Both the position numbers and the translations under genes were made by a program. Source: UBA5536 sp964592595 (lineage in GTDB: Bacteria; Bacteroidota; Bacteroidia; Bacteroidales; F082). Taken from it: 31,334 bases of DNA. Below are positions 8,633-17,400 of the stretch, piece after piece. How positions within the stretch are numbered: position 1 is the stretch's first letter; each line of letters opens with the position of its first letter. Under the pieces are notes generated by a model. It was not told the DNA's origin. It searched no databases and saw only the letters and a program-made list of their open reading frames with translations. Location of the stretch: the NCBI GenBank assembly GCA_964592595.1, contig CAZQFH010000037.1:1-31334 (forward strand), read 5' to 3'.

Positions 8633-9256
8633 TTAAACTTTCGTGTTATGTATTGCCTCCACTTCGCCCATTACTGCTTCATCCCATCCAATCATGGCAT
8701 TAAAGCATTTGAAATGACTAAAATCCTCCAGGTCTGCCACTTTAATATCAGCTTCTTTGATTAAACCCTGATCGAGCAGAAATGCTCTTCGTGCACCTTT
8801 GAGTAAGGGTTGGGCAGGCGTAAACCATTCATCTCCATCAAAAAAGGCAATATTACAATAGGAGGTGTCTGTAATCAACCCCTGTTTTATTAAAAGTACG
8901 TCATCAGCACCACCTTTTGATTCAAAAAGTTTATTTAAGGCAGCGCGATCAATATATTTTAAGTTGTAATCCAGTTCGTTGGCTTCGAAAAGCTTTAAAC
9001 TTTTGATGGCTTTTAATTGATAGGGATGATATTCGGGTTGTTGCATTGTTTTTCCGTAAAGTATTCTGCATTTATACTTCCCATGCGCAGGAACGGGAAA
9101 CACTGCTAACCAATCTTTTAATGCATGTTTTATCGTTTGGCCAAAATAGCTTTCGGATGAATAATCCATCCTGGCCTGATGGTATTCCAACAATGGAAAC
9201 TTGCCATCGATCAGCAGTATGCTTTCCAGCAGTGGAAATTCAATGTGATACGACAT
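8633..9256 (-). CDS. Class IV aminotransferase, PabC-like (probable 4-amino-4-deoxychorismate lyase)
   Basis: A 207-residue PLP enzyme of aminotransferase fold type IV. K100 in YNLKYIDRAALNK matches the position of the PLP-binding lysine. The segment TDTSYCNIAF followed by WFTPAQPLLKGARR is the cofactor-binding half typical of the short Bacteroidota PabC-like proteins. It is shorter than E. coli PabC (about 269 aa). It starts 6 bp after the pabB stop codon, so the two are co-transcribed and probably act in sequence: PabB makes aminodeoxychorismate, and this enzyme releases pyruvate to leave p-aminobenzoate for folate. No pabA glutaminase is nearby. Confidence 0.85.
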   Translation of the reverse strand: MSYHIEFPLLESILLIDGKFPLLEYHQARMDYSSESYFGQTIKHALKDWLAVFPVPAHGKYKCRILYGKTMQQPEYHPYQLKAIKSLKLFEANELDYNLKYIDRAALNKLFESKGGADDVLLIKQGLITDTSYCNIAFFDGDEWFTPAQPLLKGARRAFLLDQGLIKEADIKVADLEDFSHFKCFNAMIGWDEAVMGEVEAIHNTKV

Positions 9257-9262
9257 TTGCTT

Positions 9263-10258
9263 TCATTTTTTAGCTGCTTGTATAGTAAAAGGCAGGTAAA
9301 CTTTTTCTAAAAGTTCTTTAAATTCTGTATCAACTTTGCTGTTTACTGTGATACCGCCACCTGCCTTATAAACAAGTCCATTCTTTGTTTGCTCCACAAA
9401 ACGAATCATCACACCACTATCCACATTTTGTCCGTCGAAAATACCCATCACACCGGTGTAATAGCCTCTTGAGTAGTTTTCGGTCTGCAGGATGATTTCG
9501 ATAGTGCGTTTTTTCGGCGCTCCTGTAATGGATCCTGCTGGCAAAAGTTTTTGAAAGATAGTACCCAGATTTTGTCTGTAATCATGTCGCAATACACCAC
9601 TGATCCGGCTGCTGCTTTGCCATAAAGCACCCCGGTTGGTTTCAACTTTTTGTAAAAATCTAAAGTCATTCACCCGAATTTTTTCTGCAACGCTATTCAA
9701 ATCGTTGCGCAACAAATCAACAATGGTATAGTGTTCGGCCTTTTCCTTTGGATCATCAAGCAATTCTTGTGCAGAACCTTCACGATCAGCCTGTATGGTT
9801 CCTTTCATCGGAAAAGTGCTGATTATGCCCGCTTGAATAGTGACAAATGTTTCCGGCGAAAAAACAACGCATTCATTTGCTATCCAAAGTTTGTATTTTG
9901 CCTTGCTCTGCGCGAAGATCTGAAGCAGATCGAGGTTTGTTTCAACCGCTACGGGCATGGTTAGATTAAGCAAATAGGTATCGCCCCGCCGAAGATGATG
10001 CATCACCTGCTCAAAAGCTTTGTGATAATGAGCTTCATCAGCTTTTAAAGCATGGAAAAATGGTGTTTCCCTGAGTTTTTCAACGGGTGTATAATCAAAT
10101 CCGTTACCATTGATTTGAAAGCGGATTTTTTGCGCATCCAGTTCATCAATTGGAACGACAAGTGGTTTTTGCAGCTCAAAATCCAGGATAAACAAAAAAG
10201 GGATGCCGGATTTACCGAGCTTATCCATTTCCTGAAAACATTTTTCTGCCTGATTCAT
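9263..10258 (-). CDS. pabB: Aminodeoxychorismate synthase component I
   Basis: A 331-residue chorismate-binding enzyme that aminates chorismate to 4-amino-4-deoxychorismate, the first step to p-aminobenzoate and folate. The catalytic lysine motif is FPMKGT at 149-154 (K152; PIKGT in E. coli PabB). LLPAGSITGAPKKRT near 240-250 and the ending VDSGVMIRF... YKAGGGIT complete the chorismate-binding site. It lacks the roughly 100-residue N-terminal extension of E. coli PabB, which is usual for Bacteroidota. The ATG at 10258 opens the minus-strand pair with the PabC-like gene. The divergent secreted-protein gene starts 100 bp away. Confidence 0.9.
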   Translation of the reverse strand: MNQAEKCFQEMDKLGKSGIPFLFILDFELQKPLVVPIDELDAQKIRFQINGNGFDYTPVEKLRETPFFHALKADEAHYHKAFEQVMHHLRRGDTYLLNLTMPVAVETNLDLLQIFAQSKAKYKLWIANECVVFSPETFVTIQAGIISTFPMKGTIQADREGSAQELLDDPKEKAEHYTIVDLLRNDLNSVAEKIRVNDFRFLQKVETNRGALWQSSSRISGVLRHDYRQNLGTIFQKLLPAGSITGAPKKRTIEIILQTENYSRGYYTGVMGIFDGQNVDSGVMIRFVEQTKNGLVYKAGGGITVNSKVDTEFKELLEKVYLPFTIQAAKK

Positions 10259-10333
10259 GCGGGCAAAGATAAGGTCATTTGTTTTTATCGAAATCTGCCT
10301 GTTCTTTTATCAGCGCTTTCTGCCTGCTTTTCT

Positions 10334-10341
10334 TACTTTTG
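10334..10341 (+). promoter_or_regulatory. -7 promoter element of the secreted EEP gene
   Basis: TACTTTTG matches the Bacteroidota -7 consensus TAnnTTTG exactly and ends 17 bases before the ATG at 10359. The -33 region has no good TTTG. This match also supports starting the gene at 10359 rather than at the upstream in-frame codon at 10257, which would lie ahead of the promoter. Confidence 0.4.
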
Positions 10342-10358
10342 CCTTTCAAGTAAAACGT

Positions 10359-11642
10359 ATGAAAAATTTCTTCTTTCTTTTTGCGCTGCTTTTTGCCGGA
10401 AACTATATGCTGGCACAGGATACCCTGAGAGTAATGCATTATAATCTGCTTTATTATGGAGTTGTAACGAGTTGGTGTACAAATATTAACAATAATGTGG
10501 ATGACAAAAATATGCACCTGCGAACCATCCTGGATGAGGTGCAACCGGATATTTTTACCGTTAATGAGATTTCAGCCAACGAAATAGTACAAAACCAATT
10601 GATGCAGAACACTTTAAATGTTGACGGAAAGGATTATTATCAAAAAGCTGGAGTGCGTAATCAGGCCGGTTCGAGCATTGTGAATATGCTTTATTATGAT
10701 TCGCGCAAGCTTAAGTTGAAACAACAATATACTGCTCAGCAATATGTTAGAGATATTGATGTGTACGAGTTATATTATAATTCGGTTGATCTGGCTCTTG
10801 GCGATACCGCTTTTGTGGTTTGTGTGGTGGCCCACCTAAAAGCAGGTAGTGATGAAGATGATGCTGCCACACGTCAGGTGCAGGTAACTTCGGTGATGCA
10901 GTTTTTAGAGCAGCATTACACCAGCGAGAACATCTTGTTTATGGGTGATTTTAATGTATATTCGGGTGCTGAAGCAGCCTATCAGACGATCACAAATTAT
11001 GCTAATATCGATATGCGTTTTCTGGATCCGATCTCGCAAAACGGCTCTTGGCACAACAACTCAGCTTTTGCCGGAATACACACACAATCAACCAATACCA
11101 GCTCCAACGGTTGTGCTTCTTCGGGAGGCATGGACGATCGTTTCGACTTTATCCTCATCTCGGATGAAGTGAGGTTTGGAACAAATGATGTAAGGTATGT
11201 CACGGATTCGTATCAGGCTTTTGGGCAGGATGGTAACAGGTTCAATGGCAGTATTGTAAACCCTGCGAACACTGCGGTTTCTGAGGAAATTGCATCAGCG
11301 CTTCATCAAATGTCGGATCATTTGCCGGTAGTATTAGATCTGAGGGTGGATAAAGTGCTTGACCTCAACGAAAATTGGGCAAAACCATTTTTGGCTAAAA
11401 TAAGCCCTAATCCGGCACACAACAGGCTGTTATTGGATTTTTATTTAAGCCGGCCGGCCGGAATGCAGGTGAATATTTTTAATATGCAGGGAAAGTTGAA
11501 AAGCAGCCAGAAGTTTGATGCAATTGCCGGAAAGAATCATTTTGAAACCAATCTGGAACAGCTTTCGGCTGGGATTTATTTGCTGCAGCTTGCCGATGGA
11601 AAAGGAAATGTGGAAGTGCTTCGGCTGGTAAAAACCAGATAA
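10359..11642 (+). CDS. Secreted endonuclease/exonuclease/phosphatase-family protein with T9SS sorting domain
   Basis: A 427-residue exported protein. A signal peptide covers about residues 1-18 (hydrophobic FFFLFALLFAG ending before AQDT). The EEP hydrolase fold follows: RVMHYNLLYYG, then FTVNEIS carrying the catalytic glutamate, VVAHLKAG, MGDFNVYSG with the D-x-N pair, and HQMSDHLPVVLDLRV with the terminal D-H. The last roughly 80 residues (from KISPNPAHNRLLLDF to the end) are a type IX secretion C-terminal domain, so the enzyme is sent to the cell surface or medium. Substrate could be nucleic acid or a phospho/sphingolipid. The upstream in-frame start at 10257 would put a hydrophilic leader before the signal peptide and was rejected. 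Confidence 0.9.
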   Translation: MKNFFFLFALLFAGNYMLAQDTLRVMHYNLLYYGVVTSWCTNINNNVDDKNMHLRTILDEVQPDIFTVNEISANEIVQNQLMQNTLNVDGKDYYQKAGVRNQAGSSIVNMLYYDSRKLKLKQQYTAQQYVRDIDVYELYYNSVDLALGDTAFVVCVVAHLKAGSDEDDAATRQVQVTSVMQFLEQHYTSENILFMGDFNVYSGAEAAYQTITNYANIDMRFLDPISQNGSWHNNSAFAGIHTQSTNTSSNGCASSGGMDDRFDFILISDEVRFGTNDVRYVTDSYQAFGQDGNRFNGSIVNPANTAVSEEIASALHQMSDHLPVVLDLRVDKVLDLNENWAKPFLAKISPNPAHNRLLLDFYLSRPAGMQVNIFNMQGKLKSSQKFDAIAGKNHFETNLEQLSAGIYLLQLADGKGNVEVLRLVKTR

Positions 11643-11670
11643 GGGTTTTTTATTGCTTCAGCAAAATTAT

Positions 11671-12354
11671 TCAGGCTATCTGGAATTTACTATCGAAGAC
11701 TACTGCAAATGCTGATTTAAGAACTGTTTTTACTTTTTCAATATCCTGAGCTGTCCCCAGCTCTTTTTCCATCGAAGTTACTCCCTTGTCCGTAAATCCA
11801 CAGGGATTGATGTACTCATAAAACCGTAAATCAGTGTTCACATTAAAGGCAAATCCGTGCATGGTAACACCTCTGCTGGCTCTAACCCCAATAGCACAAA
11901 TTTTCCGTGATTTGCCTTTTACTTCCGGGTCGAGCCACACGCCGGTAGCACCTTCAAGGCGTGAAGCTGCGATGTCAAACTGCTCCAGTGTGCGGATTAC
12001 TGCTTCCTCCAACCGAAAAATATATTCCCGCACGCCAATTATAAAACGGTCGAGATTGATTATGGGATAGCCAACAATTTGTCCGGGCCCATGATAGGTG
12101 ATATCGCCTCCGCGATTAATGCGGTAAAAAGATGCTCCTTTTGCGCGCAGAAAATCTTCATTCACCAGCAGATTTGTTTCGCTGCCACTTTTGCCCAGCG
12201 TATAAACATGCGGATGTTCCACAAACAACAAATGCCCGGCATCTGATCGACTGTCTTTGTTTTTGATCAGCTCCTGAAACAAAGTTTCCTGATAATCCCA
12301 GGCTTGCTGGTAATCCATCGTGCCAAGATCAGTGAAAAGGAGTTGTTCGTGCAT
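11671..12354 (-). CDS. lipB: Octanoyl-[ACP]:protein N-octanoyltransferase (lipoyl transferase)
   Basis: A 227-residue LipB that moves octanoate from octanoyl-ACP to the lipoyl domains of 2-oxoacid dehydrogenases and the glycine cleavage H protein. The signature RGGDITYHGPGQIVGYPI is present, as are the catalytic lysine in RKICAIGVRASRGVTMHGF and the acyl-accepting cysteine in INPCGFTDKGVTSM. The ATG at 12354 shares one base with the lipA stop (TGATG), so translation is coupled. A GTG one codon upstream is a lesser alternative. It is the second gene of the lipA-lipB operon and converges on the secreted EEP gene. Confidence 0.95.
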   Translation of the reverse strand: MHEQLLFTDLGTMDYQQAWDYQETLFQELIKNKDSRSDAGHLLFVEHPHVYTLGKSGSETNLLVNEDFLRAKGASFYRINRGGDITYHGPGQIVGYPIINLDRFIIGVREYIFRLEEAVIRTLEQFDIAASRLEGATGVWLDPEVKGKSRKICAIGVRASRGVTMHGFAFNVNTDLRFYEYINPCGFTDKGVTSMEKELGTAQDIEKVKTVLKSAFAVVFDSKFQIA

Positions 12355-13217
12355 CACAAAATATGTTTTTCAGCATGATAGGAACTGCGTACCATTGGAC
12401 CGCTTTCCACATGACGGAAGCCCATTTTTAGGCCTTCTTCTTCATACATTTTGAACACCTCCAGCTTCACAAACTCTTTCACAGGCAGATGGTTACGAGT
12501 AGGTTGCAGGTATTGGCCGATTGTCATAACGGTGGCTCCGGTAGCGCGTATGTCGCGCATGGTTTCGAGCACTTCTTCTTGTGTTTCTCCCAAACCAAGC
12601 ATCACGCCCGACTTAGCAATGACGCCGGCTTCGGCAATGGTTTTCAACACTTTCAGACTGAGGTCGTATTTGGCGCGGCTACGCACCCAGGGCGTCATAC
12701 GGCGAACGGTTTCCAGGTTGTGCGAAATCACTTCCGGACCGGCTTCCACCACTTTCATGATGAGCTCCTCACGTCCGTCGAAATCCGGGATCAGGGTTTC
12801 CATGGTCGTGCCCGGACTTTCTCTTTTGATGGCTTTGATGGTGAGCGCCCAAATTTCAGAACCACCATCTTTCAAATCATCACGATCTACAGAGGTAAGC
12901 ACCACATGCTTGAGCTTCATCAGTTTAACGCTTTCTGCAACGCGATCAGGTTCCTGCCAGTCGGCGGGCAGTGGACGACCGGTTTTTACATTACAAAAGC
13001 CACACGAACGGGTACAGATGTCGCCCAAAATCATCAGGGTGGCAGTACCTCTTCCCCAGCATTCGTGCATATTGGGGCAATGGCCGCTGGTGCAGATGGT
13101 GTGTAGTTTGTGCTGATCAACGATTGCTCTTACAGAAAGGTAAGTCTTTCCGGCAGGCACTTTGGTTTTCAGCCATTCGGGCTTGCGCATCAGTATATTG
13201 GTACGTTCTTTTTCCAT
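12354..13217 (-). CDS. lipA: Lipoyl synthase
   Basis: A 287-residue radical-SAM enzyme that inserts two sulfurs into protein-bound octanoyl groups to form lipoyl cofactor. Both iron-sulfur clusters are encoded: the auxiliary cluster motif CTSGHCPNMHECW and the radical-SAM motif CTRSCGFC. SGVMLGLGE sits mid-protein, and the C-terminal RSSYHAEKH carries the serine that ligates the auxiliary cluster. I chose the ATG at 13217. The longer frame begins with TTG at 13247 and adds ten residues of no family similarity. The enzyme works directly after LipB, encoded by the next gene. Confidence 0.95.
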   Translation of the reverse strand: MEKERTNILMRKPEWLKTKVPAGKTYLSVRAIVDQHKLHTICTSGHCPNMHECWGRGTATLMILGDICTRSCGFCNVKTGRPLPADWQEPDRVAESVKLMKLKHVVLTSVDRDDLKDGGSEIWALTIKAIKRESPGTTMETLIPDFDGREELIMKVVEAGPEVISHNLETVRRMTPWVRSRAKYDLSLKVLKTIAEAGVIAKSGVMLGLGETQEEVLETMRDIRATGATVMTIGQYLQPTRNHLPVKEFVKLEVFKMYEEEGLKMGFRHVESGPMVRSSYHAEKHIL

Positions 13218-13307
13218 GAACTTGCTTTCTATTTTGATGAGCTGCAAAATTAAGCATTATAACCGGAAAAGGATTTCGTTTGTGATGAACTTAAAAAGCA
13301 TTTTAAA

Positions 13308-14177
13308 TCATCCCAACTCAAATGTGGTGATGCCAAATATCTTATGCACCGGTAACTCAGGTGGTTTACCAAAATACATCCTGCCGCATTCAAAAACATA
13401 TTCAGCCTGATATTTTTTTACCAGCTTTACAGCATCGGGATTAGTGACCGGAATATCCAAAAAGACGGATTGGTGTGGGACGGCGTCAAGGCAAGCGCGA
13501 TAAAGTGCTTCGGCAACGGGAAAAGTTTCTGCAAAAAGCGGTCCGATTTTATAGCCTGTTCCCGCTTTGCGCAACAAGGCATAGCCTTTCAATTCCTGAT
13601 TTTCAATAAAAGTGAATGGCTGGCTTTCGGGAAGCTGAAGCCAATGGCGCAAAAATTCAGCCCGCTGAAATCCAAAGCATTGTGTATCAAATTTTAACAC
13701 TTTATCAAAATGAGCAGCTGAATAAGGGATTATATTCCCGGAGGTTGAAAAAGCTTCGCCTTTACGTTCATAACGTTCGTCGCGAAAAGCCAGCTCAAAG
13801 CCACCTTTGCGATAAAAGTCCTGCATGGCCAAAACGCCGTCCATACCAATGGAAGCGCCAGGTTTAAGTCGCGACAGCAAGCGATCGCGCCGGCTAAGCC
13901 AAAGTTGTCTGCCTAACCCTTTGGAGCGATATTCGGGCTTTACAATAAAAAAACCCATAAACCCGAACAGGCCATCATAAGAAACAATCGATCCACCTGC
14001 TATCAATTCATCTTGAATGAAATATCCCACAAAACCTTGTGAGTCAGTCTTCCAAAAAGCTGTGGCATCATAAGGCCCGGGATTCCAGCCTTCGGCAGCT
14101 GCCCAGGAAACCAGTGTTTCAACTTGTTGAAAATCAAGTTGACGTAGTACGAAATTTGTGTGATCGAGCTTGTTCAT
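13308..14177 (-). CDS. Tandem GNAT-fold N-acetyltransferase
   Basis: A 289-residue cytoplasmic acetyltransferase. Residues about 5-130 form a canonical GNAT domain with the acetyl-CoA loop in FIVKPEYRSKGLGRQLW (R/Q-x-x-G-x-G/A pattern) and a following DGVLAMQDFYRKGGF helix. Residues about 150-285 form a second, degenerate GNAT-like domain of the type paired with it in YitH-like proteins (ALLRKAGTGYKIGPLF... VFLDIPVTNP). The ATG at 14177 was preferred to an upstream TTG that adds nine residues. It stands alone, divergent from the large protease gene. The substrate is unknown. Confidence 0.85.
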   Translation of the reverse strand: MNKLDHTNFVLRQLDFQQVETLVSWAAAEGWNPGPYDATAFWKTDSQGFVGYFIQDELIAGGSIVSYDGLFGFMGFFIVKPEYRSKGLGRQLWLSRRDRLLSRLKPGASIGMDGVLAMQDFYRKGGFELAFRDERYERKGEAFSTSGNIIPYSAAHFDKVLKFDTQCFGFQRAEFLRHWLQLPESQPFTFIENQELKGYALLRKAGTGYKIGPLFAETFPVAEALYRACLDAVPHQSVFLDIPVTNPDAVKLVKKYQAEYVFECGRMYFGKPPELPVHKIFGITTFELG

Positions 14178-14320
14178 AATTATTTGATTGGTAAAAAATA
14201 GCAAGCAGTGAGATTCAAAAGTAGTATAATTTTATGACAAGCGGCAAACAGAAAACACCTAAGTGCATACAAATAAGTGGGTTGTTTCACTAAACGCTTT
14301 TACCGAAAACTGAATTGATC

Positions 14321-14350
14321 TTGCTGAAGATTGATTTTCTATTATTTTTG
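14321..14350 (+). promoter_or_regulatory. Bacteroidota-type promoter of the protease gene
   Basis: TTG at 14321-14323 and TATTTTTG at 14343-14350 fit the -33 and -7 elements with a 19-base spacer. The expected transcription start is near 14357, giving a leader of about 45-50 bases before the ATG at 14405. The region just ahead of the ATG is A-rich without a Shine-Dalgarno site, as is normal in this phylum. Confidence 0.5.
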
Positions 14351-14404
14351 TTGTTTAAGTTTTCGCTTACTGATGCAGGCGCAAACTAACTAACAAGATT
14401 TTTC

Positions 14405-17400
14405 ATGCGAAAAAGCACTCACTATCACCTCATTTTACTCGCTATGCTGATTTTGCCATTCAGCTTATTGGGTCAACAAACCCAAACTTTTCCGAATGGC
14501 CTACAAAAAATCTATCAACAAGAAATGTATTTCCCTGATTTTCCTGTTCTTACAAGCGAGCATATTGTCCAGAAATCGACCTTGCCTGTTTCGGTTGATA
14601 ATTCAACTTTACCTTTTTTACGGCCTGTTTTCAGGCAACAGGGTGCATCCTGCGGACAGGCAGCTATTGTGGGGTATAATTTTACCTATGAAATAAATCG
14701 CCTGAGAAATGTTGCTTCTGATACTTCCATTCATTTATATCCTGATCATTTTGTATGGAATTTCATGAACGCCGCTGCGCCTTATTATGGTGAAGGCGTG
14801 AGCTATTTTCACACCTTCGATTTGCTTTATGATGCAGGAAATCCCAACGAATTACTTTACGGACCAATTGAACTCGATGATAGTTATTATTGGCCAAGCG
14901 GTTACGAGGTTTACTATAATGCTATGACAAACCGTATCAGCGGAGCGGCATCAATTCGTGCCGGCACGCCTGAAGGGCTGGAAGTACTCAAACACTGGCT
15001 GCACAACCACCTCGAAGGTGCTGAAACTGGCGGTGTGGCTAATTTTTATGCCGGATTGGCTTATGGCTTGCAAGTAATTCCTGCTGATAGTCCGGAGGCC
15101 GGGAAACATACTTTCCTTCGTTTTGGGCCTGATGCCACCCATGCCATGACCATCGTCGGTTATAACGATTCCATCCGTTTTGATATCAACCAGGACGGGC
15201 AATACACAAACCATCTTGATATCACCGGAGATGGCATCGTAGATATGCGCGACTGGGAATTTGGTGCGCTTAAAGCAGTGAATTCTTATGGTCAGAGTTG
15301 GGGTGATGATGGCTTTTTTTACCTGATGTATCGCACACTGGCCATGGATTATGGAGCAGAAGGCGGCATTTGGAACAATAGCGTGCAAGTGATGTTTCCT
15401 GAGCTGCAATGGCATCCAAAACTTACCATCAAAGCAAGCCTCAAGTATAATTCGCGCGAAAAAATCCGTATCAGAGCAGGCGTAAGTACCGATACTTCCC
15501 GTCATATACCCGAACACACCATCAGTTTTACCCATTTTAAGTTTCAGGGTGGTGATTATCCGATGCGGGGCAGAGGAATTGATGCCAACGAGCCTCTCGA
15601 ATTTGGTCTGGATATCAGTGAATTACTAAGCTATGTGCCTGCCGGCCAGCCAGCGCGTTTCTTTTTGCTGATTGATGAGAAAGATCCTGATAGTGCAGGG
15701 TCAGGGGTGCTGCAATACATGAGTCTGCACGAATATGAGCAGGAAAATCTGACTCAGGAACTTGAGGCTGATTTTGTGCCCAAGGCTATCCGAAACAATG
15801 GAACTACCTACGCTTCAGTGTTACTAACTCCTCAATCAGAGCCTCCTTCATTTTTGCCCGATGAGCGAATTGGAATTAATGCTTTTGATGATACTATTAT
15901 CAATCTGCAAGCTGTTTCGGGTGAGGCTCCTTTCAGTTGGCAAATCTTGCCTGATTACATCGAGTCGGCTCAGATAAAACCCTATCCGGAAGTGCAAACG
16001 ACAATACTTCCGGTGGCTGATGAGGATCAGGGTTATGCGACTGTTCCTTTGCCTTTTTCCTTTACTTTTGCAGGACAAAGCTACGATACACTTTATATGC
16101 ATGTGGATGGTTATCTGATGTTTGAACCTGAAGATATGCCCTATTATTATTTGTTGTATGATGAACTTTACCTGCGCCAGCTTAAAATTATTGCAGCTTA
16201 TATGAATCAGGATTTGGGCTTACTGAGTGCTTCCGACAGGATAGGCTTCAGCGCTAATGCTGATAGTCTTTTATTGCAATGGCAGATCAGCGGAGGCTCC
16301 CCAGCATCAAGTCTTGAGTTTAGCGCAATACTTTTCCCTGATGGGGAAATAAAATTCCATTACAAGACCCTCCCATCCGATGTTGAAATTTTACCTGTGA
16401 TTGGTTTGGGTTTTGCCGGGCTGGAAAATTCCCGCCAGTCAAAGCCGCATTATTCAAACTATTCCGGACAAATTCTTCCTGAAAATCTCTTGTTGACACT
16501 TACACCGGGAGCGAATTTGCAGCGACTATCAATCAATCAGAATCAACAATTGAACTGGGTTGGTGGCAGTGCCGACTTTGGCAATGCCACACTGCGCATG
16601 ACTGATGCCCAAAGAGGCTTTTCGGAGCAACCGATATTTGTTACAGGCGGCCCTGTTTTGAAGCTGTCATTAGCTGATGGTGAGTCTTATGTAGCTACTT
16701 CATCACCTACTGCTTTAGATATTTATCTTCAAAATCTTGGCAATCAAACGATCGAAATCACTTCGCTGCAATTACTTGCAGCCAGCACAGGTTTTCAACT
16801 TCAAAGCTCGCTTCCCGAAGAGCTTATAATGGAAGGAGAATCAGATCTTTGGATACGGAACGCTGCTGTTATTCAACCGGATGATGCTTCCATCCAAGAT
16901 GTTGCCATTAATATTGTGGCTGAAGTTGATGGTAGTGAAATTTTGACTCAACAATCCTTCGAAACAGCTTTTTCGTTGCCCATACTTTACCCGCCATTGG
17001 TGATAGACGACGACAACCAACTGCTCGAAGCCGGTGAACAGGCACGACTGGTATATGAATTACATAATCTTGGAACGAAAACTATTGAAGATCTGGAGCT
17101 TGTCCTGCATCTGGACGATCCTTTTGTGGTGTTGATCAGCGATAGCATTCAGTTTATTGAAGCCCTTGGAAATCAGCAACTCATCCATATGGAATACCTG
17201 ATCCAGACCACTACTGCTGCACCTCAGGGCAGGTCAGTTGAATTGTTAGCGGAATTGTCATCGGAAGAACAATTGCTTTTATCCGCTCGCGATCGCCTTC
17301 AAATTGGGGAAAGCGAAATTGCCCTGATTGATTTGGATCGTAATCATAATTCGGCTCCCATATTGCAGCGCGAATTAGCCATTAATGCAATCGATTATAG

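Noticed and set aside
10257..10358. Upstream 34-codon extension of the secreted EEP gene
   Set aside because: It would put a hydrophilic stretch before a clear signal peptide and would start ahead of the perfect -7 element.
12451..13116. Two open frames of more than 200 codons opposite lipA
   Set aside because: LipA is fully supported by its iron-sulfur motifs; the antisense products are low-complexity Ser/Thr/His/Phe-rich shadows.
13218..13247. TTG-started ten-residue extension of LipA
   Set aside because: An ATG follows at 13217 with normal LipA length; the extension has no family similarity.
14951..15535. 194-codon open frame opposite the protease gene
   Set aside because: It is antisense to conserved catalytic motifs and has no recognisable domain.
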